DNA from: Tetragenococcus osmophilus
GTDB taxonomy: Bacteria > Bacillota > Bacilli > Lactobacillales > Enterococcaceae
Assembly: GCF_003795125.1 (NCBI RefSeq)
Contig: NZ_CP027783.1
Coordinates: forward strand, 1,426,001 to 1,490,000
Direction of reading: 5' to 3'
DNA: 64,000 nucleotides
A model generated the notes under the pieces. It saw only the letters and a program-made list of their open reading frames with translations, searched no databases and was not told the origin of the DNA. The position numbers were made by a program, and so were the translations under genes. Below are positions 1 to 8,926 of this stretch, one piece after another; the first letter of the stretch is position 1, and the number at the start of each line of letters is the position of its first letter.

Positions 1-136
1 GAATCTGTTCTTTCAGCTCCCAGGCACCTTGGGTATCATTGCCATAGGTGTGATTTAACAACACCACCATTTCATCGGTTAAATAACATGTATCTAGTTT
101 TTCTGAGCTAACGTCTATACCTACAAATAATTTCAC
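1..136 (-). CDS. IS110-family transposase (DEDD recombinase), 5' end only
   Basis: The minus strand from 136 opens with a GTG start and reads VKLFVGIDVSSEKLDTCYL and onward to the window edge, 45 codons in all. The GIDVSSEKLD pattern is the N-terminal RuvC-like DEDD motif of IS110/IS1111 recombinases, with the first catalytic aspartate in GID. An AGGAGG site (rev. comp. at 145-150) lies just upstream of the start. Only the N-terminus is visible, so intactness and the IS110 versus IS1111 subgroup cannot be judged. Confidence 0.85.
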   Translation of the reverse strand, partial: MKLFVGIDVSSEKLDTCYLTDEMVVLLNHTYGNDTQGAWELKEQI

Positions 137-360
137 GGGAAGGACCTCCTTTCAAAAAAATTAGGAAAATGCTTCGATACTGTGGGCTTCCCAAGATACA
201 CGTTGTGTAATCACAACCTCGTTTACGAGAATATAATGACAAAGGGCAAGAGCTGCTTTTCCACCTTCTACTCAAGGTAGGCTTGTCCAAATGTCGAAAC
301 AGATAGTGTGTTGGTAATGATAACAACGGTCTGGGTTGCATGCTTAAACGCGTAGACAGA
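137..360 (-). mobile_element. Non-coding 5' region of the IS110-family element; possible bridge RNA
   Basis: This is about 220 bp without a convincing gene, upstream of the transposase start. On the transposase strand it holds three short hairpins: 202-217 (GTTGTG/CACAAC), 218-229 (CTCG/CGAG) and 263-278 (ACCTT/AAGGT). In IS110-group elements the non-coding end next to the recombinase start is known to encode the bridge RNA that pairs with donor and target DNA. Assigning that role here is inference. The outer end of the element is not marked by inverted repeats and 360 is a guess. Confidence 0.35.
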
Positions 361-460
361 ACTACAGGAGGAAATAGCACAATCCCATGTGGATCCTTTC
401 CACTGACTATTATATCTCAGGAACCACACAATATCGAAACAAGATCCCAAACGCCCTCCG

Positions 461-521
461 CTCGTTCAAGAATCACGAGCTGCGCGGAGCTCCGCTCCTT
501 GCCTTGGCGAGCAAAGCTCGC
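461..521. repeat. Cluster of three GC-rich hairpins
   Basis: Three palindromes follow each other: CTCGT/ACGAG (461-465 and 475-479), the perfect 12-mer GCGGAGCTCCGC (484-495), and GCGAGC AAA GCTCGC (507-521). The stretch is clearly more GC-rich than its surroundings. There is no T-run, so it is not an ordinary terminator. It may be a REP-like target next to the IS110 element or part of it. The rest of 522-652 shows no clear feature beyond the coiA ribosome site. Confidence 0.55.
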
Positions 522-652
522 TTTAACAAAAGGGAAACATTGTGTTGCTTAAAGCTTTTATTGATGAATGTTATTTATTTTATTTTCAAAGAACCAGAAT
601 GTTTGTATCAGAGATGATGCTTATAAATATATTTTACGAGGAGGAGATCGAC

Positions 653-1618
653 ATGTTAATTGCAAATTCTAATAGAGGAGATAGATTCGACGCTCGCACA
701 TTTAGACAAGAAGAGACACATGAGACTGATTTATTTTGTCCCAGTTGTCATGAGCCCGTATTTTATAAACAAGGGAAGGTAAAGCTCTCCCATTTTGCAC
801 ATTTTTCTCGCAAAATGTGCAATAGTTTTAGTGAAGGAGAAACGCCTGAGCATTTGGCTGGTAAGGACTTTTTATGTAATTGGTCACAAACAGGAGAGTT
901 AGAAGCTTATCTGCCTAAGCTACAACAACGGCCTGATATTCTTTATGACCATATTGCTATTGAAGTCCAGTGTTCATTTTTACCAATTGAGCGATTTGTA
1001 GAACGAACACAAAACTACTTAAAACATGGTTACTATCCGTGGTGGTTATTTGGTGAAAATTTTAGCCTTAAGAATAAATTTACTAACTTACAAAAAGCAG
1101 GAACTTATTATCATCGAAGAGGAGGGCTTTATTTGTGGTTAAGTAAAGCCTCGGAAAAAGAAATTTGGTTAGTCTATCATATCGGTTGGCACTACCAGCG
1201 AGGATTTTTTTATCGAGTGAAGAAATGGCCTATTTATAGTTTAAAGTTGAACCAACTTTTTACAACCATACCTAGCAAACCACCTTCTTTACAATGGGAT
1301 GCTAAGCAATATCGTTTTTTTATTTATAAAAAGCTGGGACAAAAACAGAGAAAGATAGTTTACCTACAAGAAAAATTATATTTATTAGGGACTACATTTC
1401 AAGATTTACCAGATTGGTGCTATGAACCTAGTAGGTATCACTTTTTCTTTGAAGATGAGTTATTGTTTTTACGCTTTTGCTATTTAAAAAGCCATTCATT
1501 TATCGAATGGGCTCATCAAATTAAACAGTTAAATCATCCTTGGCTTTATCCTTTGATATCACAAAAAGAAATACTACAAGGGATTTATTTAGAGTGTCAG
1601 AAGTTAGTTGGAAAGTAA
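653..1618 (+). CDS. coiA: Competence protein CoiA-like
   Basis: The 321-aa product matches the CoiA family (Bacillus YjbF), proteins tied to natural transformation and recombination of incoming DNA. The N-terminus carries a CPSCHEPVFYKQG segment with a C-x2-C pair followed by KLSHFAHF, typical of the CoiA zinc-ribbon and nuclease-like fold. The conserved AIEVQCS segment, a PD-(D/E)xK-like core, lies near residue 110. The start at 653 was chosen because GAGGAGG sits at 639-645; the frame is open further upstream without a better site. pepF follows on the same strand, as in many Firmicutes. No ComX-type promoter box was recognised. Confidence 0.85.
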   Translation: MLIANSNRGDRFDARTFRQEETHETDLFCPSCHEPVFYKQGKVKLSHFAHFSRKMCNSFSEGETPEHLAGKDFLCNWSQTGELEAYLPKLQQRPDILYDHIAIEVQCSFLPIERFVERTQNYLKHGYYPWWLFGENFSLKNKFTNLQKAGTYYHRRGGLYLWLSKASEKEIWLVYHIGWHYQRGFFYRVKKWPIYSLKLNQLFTTIPSKPPSLQWDAKQYRFFIYKKLGQKQRKIVYLQEKLYLLGTTFQDLPDWCYEPSRYHFFFEDELLFLRFCYLKSHSFIEWAHQIKQLNHPWLYPLISQKEILQGIYLECQKLVGK

Positions 1619-1712
1619 GAGAAGCTTTTGCAGGTAAAAAAAGTTATGGTAAACTTGTATTATAAATAGCAGAAAGAGTGTTTCTTATCTGCCTAGTAAA
1701 GGAGAAGATTAG

Positions 1713-3530
1713 ATGTCTGAGACGAAGAAATTACCTAAACGTGATGAAGTTCCTGAAGAACTGACCTGGGATTTAACAAAAATCTTTTCAGATGACCAAG
1801 CATTTGAAGAAGCGTTTAAAGAACTAGACGAAAAATTAAAATATGCAGATTCTTATAAGGGAACATTAGAAAATGGTCCGGAAGCATTTTTGGCTGCTTT
1901 GGAGTATTTACTAGATGTTTCGCGACAATTGGAAACAGTTTATGTTTATAGTCATTTGAAAAATGATCAAGATACTTCCAATACTACTTACCAAGCTCTT
2001 AATGCACGAGCTGGGGCACTTGCCACTAAAGCAAGCGAAAAATTATCCTTTTTTGAACCAGAATTGTTATCTTTAAGTGACGAAACAATATGGCATTATT
2101 TTGATGAAGAACCACGACTTGAGATTTATCGTCATTTTGTTGAACAAATCCTTTCTAATCGCTCTCATGTATTACCTAAAGAACAAGAAGCACTATTAGC
2201 AGGTGCAGGAGAAATTTTTGAGGCTTCTAGTAATACTTTTTCTATTTTGAATAATGCAGATTTAGTTTTTCCAGTAATTGAAGATGAAAATGGGGAAAAA
2301 GTACAGCTTTCTCATGGTATTTACGGACAATTAATGGAAAGCACCGACCGTTCAGTACGTGAAAATGCTTTTAAGGGGCTATATAGTGTTTATGAACAAT
2401 TCGGCAATACACTTGCCTCTACACTAAATTCTCATATCAAAACACACAATTATCAAGCAAAAGTTCGTAATTATCAATCTGCTAGAGAAGCTGCACTTTC
2501 AAGTAACCATATTCCTGAAAGTGTCTATGATACTTTAGTTGATGTTGTTAATAAGAATTTAAATTTGCTTCATCGCTATATGGCATTAAGAAAACGCCTA
2601 TTGCAAGTAGATCAATTACACATGTATGATGTGTATACACCGCTTTTAGGAGAGGCGCCAATTAGCTTTACTTTTGAACAAGCAAAAGATAAAGCATTTG
2701 AAGCTTTAGCACCATTAGGCGAAGAATATTTAGCTGTTGTGAAAAAGGCTTTTGATGAACGTTGGGTTGACGTTGTAGAAAATCAAGGAAAGCGTAGCGG
2801 GGCTTACTCATCCGGCACTTATGATACGAATCCGTATATGTTACTCAACTGGCATGACACATTAGATCATTTATTTACCTTGGTACATGAGATGGGACAT
2901 AGCGTGCATAGCTATTTCACTCAAAATAATCAGCCTTATGTTTACGGCGATTATTCTATTTTCCTAGCAGAAATAGCATCTACTACAAATGAAAATATTT
3001 TAACAGAACACTTACTCGAAACAGAAAAAGACCCACGTGTCCGCGCTTATGTACTAAATCACTATTTGGATGGCTTTAAAGGGACCATTTTCCGTCAAAC
3101 ACAGTTTGCTGAATTTGAACATTTTATGCATACGGAAGATGCAAAGGGGACCCCATTAACAAGTGAATTCCTAAATAAACACTATGGAGATTTAAACAGA
3201 CGTTATTATGGAGATGAAATGGAAGATGACCCAGAAATTCATATGGAATGGTCACGAATTCCTCATTTTTACTATAACTACTATGTTTTCCAATATGCTA
3301 CGGGGTTTTCGGCTGCTTCTGCTTTAGCACAAAAGATATTAACCAAAGATCCAGATGCTTTAGATCGTTACTTAACTTACCTAAAATCTGGGGATAGCGA
3401 TTATCCAATCGAAGTGATGAAAAAAGCTGGAGTGGATATGACAAAAGCTGATTATATAGAAGACGCGATGCACGTCTTTGAAGAACGGTTAAACGAATTA
3501 GAGTTGTTAGTTGATGAGTTAGAAAAATAA
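1713..3530 (+). CDS. pepF: Oligoendopeptidase F (M3B metallopeptidase)
   Basis: A cytoplasmic zinc peptidase of 605 aa, the normal PepF length, which cleaves short peptides of roughly 7-17 residues. The zinc motif HEMGH is at residues 392-396, with the third ligand Glu420 in FLAEIASTTNE. The N-terminal helical domain (about 1-200) and the thimet-type catalytic domain are both complete. AAAGGAG at 1698-1704 supports the ATG. It follows coiA and ends in a strong terminator. Confidence 0.95.
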   Translation: MSETKKLPKRDEVPEELTWDLTKIFSDDQAFEEAFKELDEKLKYADSYKGTLENGPEAFLAALEYLLDVSRQLETVYVYSHLKNDQDTSNTTYQALNARAGALATKASEKLSFFEPELLSLSDETIWHYFDEEPRLEIYRHFVEQILSNRSHVLPKEQEALLAGAGEIFEASSNTFSILNNADLVFPVIEDENGEKVQLSHGIYGQLMESTDRSVRENAFKGLYSVYEQFGNTLASTLNSHIKTHNYQAKVRNYQSAREAALSSNHIPESVYDTLVDVVNKNLNLLHRYMALRKRLLQVDQLHMYDVYTPLLGEAPISFTFEQAKDKAFEALAPLGEEYLAVVKKAFDERWVDVVENQGKRSGAYSSGTYDTNPYMLLNWHDTLDHLFTLVHEMGHSVHSYFTQNNQPYVYGDYSIFLAEIASTTNENILTEHLLETEKDPRVRAYVLNHYLDGFKGTIFRQTQFAEFEHFMHTEDAKGTPLTSEFLNKHYGDLNRRYYGDEMEDDPEIHMEWSRIPHFYYNYYVFQYATGFSAASALAQKILTKDPDALDRYLTYLKSGDSDYPIEVMKKAGVDMTKADYIEDAMHVFEERLNELELLVDELEK

Positions 3531-3544
3531 CTTGCTAATATGGA

Positions 3545-3584
3545 AACGAGCCAACAGCTAAAATGAACTGTTGGCTCGTTTTTT
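3545..3584 (+). terminator. Intrinsic terminator of pepF
   Basis: A perfect 13-bp stem (AACGAGCCAACAG with CTGTTGGCTCGTT) is followed by a T-run. It lies between pepF and the convergent CYTH gene. Confidence 0.9.
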
Positions 3585-3595
3585 AACGGAAAATA

Positions 3596-4171
3596 CTATT
3601 TTTTTGCTTGGGTAGCACGGACAATTTTGTTTTGTGCTGGTTCATAGGAAATATCAAACTTAGCTAAAAGCTCTTGGAAATTTTGTTTTCCTTGTTCAGA
3701 GTTTTCTACTTCTAACTCTAATTCATAGTCATGCTCTTTTTCATACCAATTTTCATCAAGAGCTAATAGGCCTTCTTCTATGGGGAATTCTGCTCGTTTT
3801 GTTGTTAATTCAGCAAATAAAACTAAATCTTGAGCTTGGACGTTGAAATCATATAATTTGCTTACTACATTACCAGTTGTTAAAATTTGCTGCTGACTAA
3901 TGAGTTTTTTTGTTTGCTCTGAACTTAATTGATCAGTAGTTTCAAGGCGTCCCACCTTTTCTGGTGTTTTTAGCGTAAGTTCACCATAAGTAGCTAACTC
4001 ACGGATACGTAGTCCACAATTGTTAGCAGCTAGTTTATAATCGGGCGTGTCAAAATAACAATTTTTTTGTGTATGAAAATTTTCAGAGGTTAATTGATAA
4101 TACTCGAGAATACGGTTATAATCATTTTTTGTTAGTAAAGTTTTGAATTCAATTTCAGTTTGTTCACTCAT
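3596..4171 (-). CDS. CYTH domain protein (YjbK-like)
   Basis: The 191-aa product starts MSEQTEIEFK, giving the ExExK motif at residues 6-10 that defines the CYTH fold, a tunnel-shaped domain that binds triphosphates and divalent metal. Further basic and acidic strands such as LRIRELA and LELEVENSE fit the family. The inner ATG at 4171 was chosen over a start 30 nt upstream because GGAGCGAG precedes it. It faces relQ-nadK-rluD, the same neighbourhood as yjbK-yjbM-yjbN-yjbO in Bacillus. A triphosphatase activity is likely but not shown. Confidence 0.85.
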   Translation of the reverse strand: MSEQTEIEFKTLLTKNDYNRILEYYQLTSENFHTQKNCYFDTPDYKLAANNCGLRIRELATYGELTLKTPEKVGRLETTDQLSSEQTKKLISQQQILTTGNVVSKLYDFNVQAQDLVLFAELTTKRAEFPIEEGLLALDENWYEKEHDYELELEVENSEQGKQNFQELLAKFDISYEPAQNKIVRATQAKK

Positions 4172-4328
4172 AGCATCTCGCTCCTTTTTTCCTTTGTACA
4201 AAAAATCTTGTTATTCGTCAATCTTTTAAGCTAAAATAATTTTTAGTGATAAAAAAAGTTAGTAAAGCTTTTTCTATAATTATGATAGAATGATAGATGG
4301 ATGTTTGTTTGGAAATGAGGGATTGTAG

Positions 4329-5006
4329 ATGGAAAAAAATTGGGAAAACATATTAGCACCCTACGAACAAGCGGTTAATGAGCTAAAAGTTAAATTACGA
4401 GGGATTCGTAAAGAATTTCGCGAAAAAAATGAACATGTTCCTATCGAATTTGTTACTGGACGTGTCAAACCTGTAGATAGTATTTTAGCTAAATCAAAGC
4501 TACGCAATATCTCTTTTGAAAAATTAGAAACTGAAATGTCTGATATTGCCGGCTTACGAATTATGTGTCAGTTTGTAGAAGATATCTATGAAGTGGTAAA
4601 AATCTTACGTAGTCGTAAAGATATGAAGGTTATTGTAGAAAGAGATTATGTAACAAATAGTAAACAAAGCGGTTATCGCTCCTATCATTTAGTGATTGAG
4701 TATCCAGTCCAATTAGTTGATGGGCCGCGCGATCTTTTAGTTGAGATTCAAATTCGCACATTAGCGATGAACTTTTGGGCGACAATTGAACACTCATTAA
4801 ATTATAAATACCAGGGAGATTTTCCTGAAGAAATTAGCAATCGTTTAATTCGAGCAGCAGAAGCTGCTTACCGTTTAGACGAAGAAATGTCAAATATCCG
4901 TGAAGAAATTCAAGAAGCCCAGCATCTTTTTTCTCACGGTAAAAAAAGCGATCGTACAGTTAATTATTCAAATGAAAAAGCAAGAAAGGAGCATCTTGAT
5001 GACTAA
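4329..5006 (+). CDS. relQ: Small alarmone synthetase RelQ
   Basis: A GTP pyrophosphokinase of 225 aa with only the RelA/SpoT synthetase domain, making (p)ppGpp from ATP and GTP/GDP. Visible motifs are SGYRSYH near residues 114-120 (nucleotide-binding loop), EIQIRTLAMNFWATIEH, and an acidic and basic C-terminal helix that drives tetramer formation in the family. There is no hydrolase or TGS domain. It overlaps the start of nadK by 8 nt, so the two are probably translationally coupled in an operon running to mgtE. Confidence 0.95.
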   Translation: MEKNWENILAPYEQAVNELKVKLRGIRKEFREKNEHVPIEFVTGRVKPVDSILAKSKLRNISFEKLETEMSDIAGLRIMCQFVEDIYEVVKILRSRKDMKVIVERDYVTNSKQSGYRSYHLVIEYPVQLVDGPRDLLVEIQIRTLAMNFWATIEHSLNYKYQGDFPEEISNRLIRAAEAAYRLDEEMSNIREEIQEAQHLFSHGKKSDRTVNYSNEKARKEHLDD

Positions 5007-5805
5007 GGGAAAAGTAGCAATTATGAACAATAAACAAGAGTCTTCTTTTGCGGCAAAAGAAAAGTTAATATCGCTTTTAAAAGAGGCGGATTATGTTATT
5101 GATCAAAATGATCCAGATATTGTGATCTCTATCGGAGGAGACGGCACCTTTCTTTCTGCATTCCATATGTTTGATCATAAGCTAAATCATGTTCGTTTTT
5201 TAGGGATACATACAGGCCATTTAGGCTTTTATACCGACTGGCGGGATTTTGAGCTGGAGGAATTGGTATCAAATTTATCTAATGACGAAAATCCTCCCGT
5301 CAGCTATCCTTTATTGGATGTTCAAGTAAAGTATCGTCATCAGACGCAACCGCAGCACTTTTTAGCACTAAACGAAGCGACAATAAAGCGTGCTACCCGA
5401 ACAATGGTAGCTGATGTTTATATCAAAGATGAAATATTTGAACGTTTTCGAGGCGATGGGCTTTCGGTTTCCACACCAACTGGTTCAACCGCTTATAATA
5501 AAAGTGTGGGCGGAGCTGTTTTGCATCCTAGGATCAATGCCTTTCAATTGGCTGAAATAGCTTCTTTGAATAATCGAGTGTTTCGAACATTGGGTTCACC
5601 GATTATTATTTCAGATAGTGAGTGGTTAACTATTCAATTGGAAGAAAGTAGTGATTATCTAGTAACGATTGATCGATTCACTATCCAGCATGATGAGATT
5701 GAATGGATCTCTTTTAAGATAGCAGATGAACGAGTTCATTTTGCTTCCTATCGACATATGCATTTTTGGCGTCGAGTGAAAGACGCCTTTATTGGAGAAG
5801 TATAA
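4999..5805 (+). CDS. nadK: NAD kinase
   Basis: A 268-aa enzyme that phosphorylates NAD to NADP. The GGDGT motif at residues 46-50 is the diphosphate-binding and catalytic signature, and TPTGSTAYNKS provides the second NAD-binding segment. The ATG at 4999 lies inside the relQ stop region and has AGAAAGGAG upstream; longer in-frame versions would lie inside relQ. Four nucleotides separate it from the pseudouridine synthase gene, supporting one transcript. Confidence 0.95.
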   Translation: MTKGKVAIMNNKQESSFAAKEKLISLLKEADYVIDQNDPDIVISIGGDGTFLSAFHMFDHKLNHVRFLGIHTGHLGFYTDWRDFELEELVSNLSNDENPPVSYPLLDVQVKYRHQTQPQHFLALNEATIKRATRTMVADVYIKDEIFERFRGDGLSVSTPTGSTAYNKSVGGAVLHPRINAFQLAEIASLNNRVFRTLGSPIIISDSEWLTIQLEESSDYLVTIDRFTIQHDEIEWISFKIADERVHFASYRHMHFWRRVKDAFIGEV

Positions 5806-5808
5806 AGC

Positions 5809-6693
5809 ATGGAATTTTCTTATGTTTATCATAAATATGAACCCCAGCAAGTCAAATTTTTCTTAAAAGAACAAGGAATTTCCAAAAGATTACTTGCAAA
5901 AATTAAATTTCAAGGGGGCCAAATTTTTGTTAATGATCAAGTAGAAAATGTGTTATATCCATTAAAAACTAAAGATACTGTAAGAGTTATTATCCCTGAT
6001 GAGGGTAGTCACGAAACTTTGTTGCCAGATGAGACACCAATTGATATTGTTTTTGAAGATGAGCATTTATTAGTCGTTAATAAACCTGCGGGAGTTCCTT
6101 CGATTCCGGCGCAGTATCATCCTAATAAGACAATGGCTAATCGCGTGAAATCCTATTATCAAAAACAAGATTATAAAGATCAAGTCGTTCATGTAGTGAC
6201 ACGCTTGGATCGGGATACTTCAGGGCTCATGCTATTTGCCAAACATGGTTTTTCTCATGCTTTACTGGACAAGCAGTTAGCTAATAAACAATTAGGTAAA
6301 AAATACCAGGCGATTATTAGCGGTGATTTAACAAAGCTTCGCTCTCATGACACGATAGATTTACCAATTTTACGAGATCTGACTTCTATTATTAAACGAC
6401 AAACTGGAGACGGTGGAAAACCAGCGAAAACAGAATACTGGCTTAAACAAGAAAATGAGACGCACGCTTTGGTGGATGTTTGTCTACATACAGGAAGAAC
6501 GCACCAGATTCGTGTACATTTTGCCGCTATAGGGTTTCCTTTGGTTGGCGATGAATTATATGGAGGAACAACATCTTTGTCACTTAAACGACAAGCTTTA
6601 CATTGTAGAGAATTAACCTTTACCCATCCATTTACACAAGAAAAGCTTTGTTTTAAACAAAATCTTCCATCTGATATGAAAAAAATAATGTAA
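5809..6693 (+). CDS. RluA-family pseudouridine synthase (YjbO/RluD-like)
   Basis: The 294-aa protein carries the RLDRDTSG motif with catalytic Asp134, followed by KLGKKYQA-type and GRTHQIRVHF segments typical of RluA/RluD enzymes. The N-terminal 60 residues, including SKRLLAKIKFQGGQ, resemble an S4-like RNA-binding region. The target uridine in rRNA or tRNA cannot be told from sequence. Its position directly after nadK is conserved in Firmicutes. Confidence 0.9.
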   Translation: MEFSYVYHKYEPQQVKFFLKEQGISKRLLAKIKFQGGQIFVNDQVENVLYPLKTKDTVRVIIPDEGSHETLLPDETPIDIVFEDEHLLVVNKPAGVPSIPAQYHPNKTMANRVKSYYQKQDYKDQVVHVVTRLDRDTSGLMLFAKHGFSHALLDKQLANKQLGKKYQAIISGDLTKLRSHDTIDLPILRDLTSIIKRQTGDGGKPAKTEYWLKQENETHALVDVCLHTGRTHQIRVHFAAIGFPLVGDELYGGTTSLSLKRQALHCRELTFTHPFTQEKLCFKQNLPSDMKKIM

Positions 6694-6716
6694 ATAACTG
6701 AAACGAGGTGACAAGA

Positions 6717-8081
6717 TTGGATGAAACACAAGAATTAGAAAATCGTTTTGATCAATTGAAGAAAGACTTAAGGGAAAATAATCTGCAGGATTTCCGTGAG
6801 AATTTTTTAGAGATGCATATTTATGAGCAAAGTCAGTTCTATGAAGATCTAGACGAGGACGAACGCTACCTTGTATATACCTATCTGTCACCTAAAGAAT
6901 TAGCGAATATGTTTGATGTTTTAGAAGAAGATAATGAAAACACGCAAGATTATCTAGGTGAAATGCGAGCAAACTATGCCAGTGCGATGCTAGCCCAAAT
7001 GTATACAGATAACGCTGTAGACTTATTGAATACTTTAGATAAAAAACAAATGGGGAAGTATTTAAGTTTGATGAATCAAGAAGATGCAGCCGAAATCAAA
7101 GAACTGTTGCATTATGAAGATGAAACAGCTGGCGCGATTATGACGACGGAATTTGTTTCCATTGTAGCTAATCAAACGGTGCGTTCGGCTATGTATGTAT
7201 TAAAAAGGGTCGCCAAAGTAGCAGAAACGATTTATTATACTTATGTTGTTGACCAAGAAGAACGTTTGCTAGGCGTTATTTCACTGAGAGATCTTATTGT
7301 AAGTGATGAAGACGAGATGATTGCCGATATTTTAAACGAACGAGTGATTTCAGTTCATGTCGGCGACGATCAAGAAGATGTTGCCCAAACTTTTCGTGAC
7401 TATGATTTCTTAGCTTTACCAGTTACAGATTATGAAGATCATCTACTAGGTATTGTAACGGTTGATGATATTATTGATGTTATTGATGATGAAGCGGCAA
7501 GTGATTACTCTGGTTTAGCTGGGGTTAACGTGGAAGAAGTTTACGAGAACCCTGCTAAAGCAGCTTTCAAGCGTTTGCCTTGGTTGATCACTTTACTTTT
7601 TTTAGGTATGGCAACTGCAAGTTTGATTAATCACTATGAAGAACTTGTTAGTCAAGCGAGTATTTTAGCAGCTTTTATTACACTAATTACGGGGACAGCA
7701 GGAAATGCAGGGACCCAGTCGTTAGCGGTAGCTGTTCGTCGTTTGGCTTTTAACGATGATAAGGCGAAAAATTATCTGCAGACTATATTTAGCGAAATTT
7801 TAACAGGTTTAGTAACTGGCTTAGTGACTGGTTTAACAATTTTTGTTATCGTTTGGATTTGGAAAGGCAATCCGGTATTAGGTTTTATTATTGGGATGGC
7901 AATGATGTGTGCTATTACAGTCGCAAATTTAGCTGGGAGTTTGATTCCAATGCTTATGGAGAAATTGGGTTTTGATCCAGCTGTAGCTAGTGGGCCTTTT
8001 ATTACCACTTTAAGTGATTTAACTAGCGTGTTAATTTACTTTAATATTGCCAGTTTATTTATGAGTTACTTTATTAGTTGA
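6717..8081 (+). CDS. mgtE: Magnesium transporter MgtE
   Basis: A 454-aa channel-type Mg2+ transporter. It has an N-terminal acidic helical domain (about 1-125), two CBS domains (about 130-255) that act as cytosolic Mg2+ sensors, and a C-terminal membrane part with five predicted helices including AFITLITGTAGNAGTQS, the pore signature. The start is best placed at TTG 6717, because GAGGTG at 6705-6710 works as its ribosome site; a GTG at 6708 would overlap that site. It ends the relQ operon. The gap to rluD is only about 20 nt, so no Mg2+ leader is possible. Confidence 0.93.
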   Translation: MDETQELENRFDQLKKDLRENNLQDFRENFLEMHIYEQSQFYEDLDEDERYLVYTYLSPKELANMFDVLEEDNENTQDYLGEMRANYASAMLAQMYTDNAVDLLNTLDKKQMGKYLSLMNQEDAAEIKELLHYEDETAGAIMTTEFVSIVANQTVRSAMYVLKRVAKVAETIYYTYVVDQEERLLGVISLRDLIVSDEDEMIADILNERVISVHVGDDQEDVAQTFRDYDFLALPVTDYEDHLLGIVTVDDIIDVIDDEAASDYSGLAGVNVEEVYENPAKAAFKRLPWLITLLFLGMATASLINHYEELVSQASILAAFITLITGTAGNAGTQSLAVAVRRLAFNDDKAKNYLQTIFSEILTGLVTGLVTGLTIFVIVWIWKGNPVLGFIIGMAMMCAITVANLAGSLIPMLMEKLGFDPAVASGPFITTLSDLTSVLIYFNIASLFMSYFIS

Positions 8082-8101
8082 TAGAAGTTATCTCTATGAA
8101 A

Positions 8102-8152
8102 AAAGCTAAAATATTCCTCAAAAAATTGAAGAATATTTTAGCTTTTTCTTTT
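8102..8152. terminator. Bidirectional terminator between mgtE and cutC
   Basis: A 15-bp stem (AAAGCTAAAATATTC with GAATATTTTAGCTTT) ends in T-rich sequence on the plus strand and has A-rich sequence on the other side. It can serve both convergent genes. Confidence 0.85.
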
Positions 8153-8188
8153 TTAGTAAGAAAGAAAAGCTGATGAATGAATCAAAAT

Positions 8189-8845
8189 TTATTCAGCGTC
8201 TTTTTCTGGTAATGAAATAATTTTTGTACCGTGTACTTCGTTAACACCTAGTTGTTTTGCTAGGTCTTCCGTATTTTCTGCGGTAATACCACCACCAGGT
8301 AAGATAGTAAGACGATGATTAGCATAGTTTATTAATTCTCTGAGATGCTCAAGATTTTCTTGGATTGTTGTACCATTTGGCCCTCCATGGGTTAAAATAC
8401 GAGTTACTCCATGTTCACTTAACCAGTCGATAGCCTCGTATTGTTGAGCTACAGGTATTTGATCAAAAGCCATATGAAAAGTAATCTGTAAACCTTCAGC
8501 TGCTGCAATTAAACGTTCTAAAGCTTCTTCATCTAACCAGTTGTTAGGTGTAAGACAGCCAAAGACTACACCATCTACGCCTAATTTTTTGGCTTCAATA
8601 AGATCTGTCTCCATGATACGTAGTTCAATGTCATTGTAAATAAAGTCACCACCACGTGGTCGTATCATTGTCATAAGAGGTACTTCTTTTTCTCCTGCAT
8701 AAGAAAGGCTTTCTTCAATGACACCAGTACTTGGCGTAGTACCACCTACACTAAGATTATCACATAATTCGATACGACTTGCGCCATTGGCAATAGCTGC
8801 TGGAAGGCAAGTATAGTTTTCCGCACAGTATTCTTTTAGTAACAT
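8189..8845 (-). CDS. cutC: CutC family protein
   Basis: A 218-aa TIM-barrel protein of the CutC family. Visible family segments are GASRIELCDNLSVGGTTPS, MIRPRGGDF, and the C-terminal ILPGGGI loop. It was named for copper homeostasis; enterococcal CutC binds Cu(I), but its true role is unsettled. AAAGGAGAA lies upstream of the ATG. It is transcribed alone, divergent from rlmA, with no obvious copper-regulator site in the short gap. Confidence 0.9.
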   Translation of the reverse strand: MLLKEYCAENYTCLPAAIANGASRIELCDNLSVGGTTPSTGVIEESLSYAGEKEVPLMTMIRPRGGDFIYNDIELRIMETDLIEAKKLGVDGVVFGCLTPNNWLDEEALERLIAAAEGLQITFHMAFDQIPVAQQYEAIDWLSEHGVTRILTHGGPNGTTIQENLEHLRELINYANHRLTILPGGGITAENTEDLAKQLGVNEVHGTKIISLPEKDAE

Positions 8846-8926
8846 ACAAATTCTCCTTTATTTTAGCTTTCATCTAGCATTTTAGCACGAAATTATGCTA
8901 AAGTATTGAAGAATAAGGAGAAGATT

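Noticed and set aside
6694-6716. Mg2+ riboswitch (M-box) before mgtE
   Set aside because: Only about 20 nt separate the genes, too short for an aptamer.
6345-6731. 128-aa minus-strand ORF
   Set aside because: It is antisense to the pseudouridine synthase gene and has no start signal or family match.
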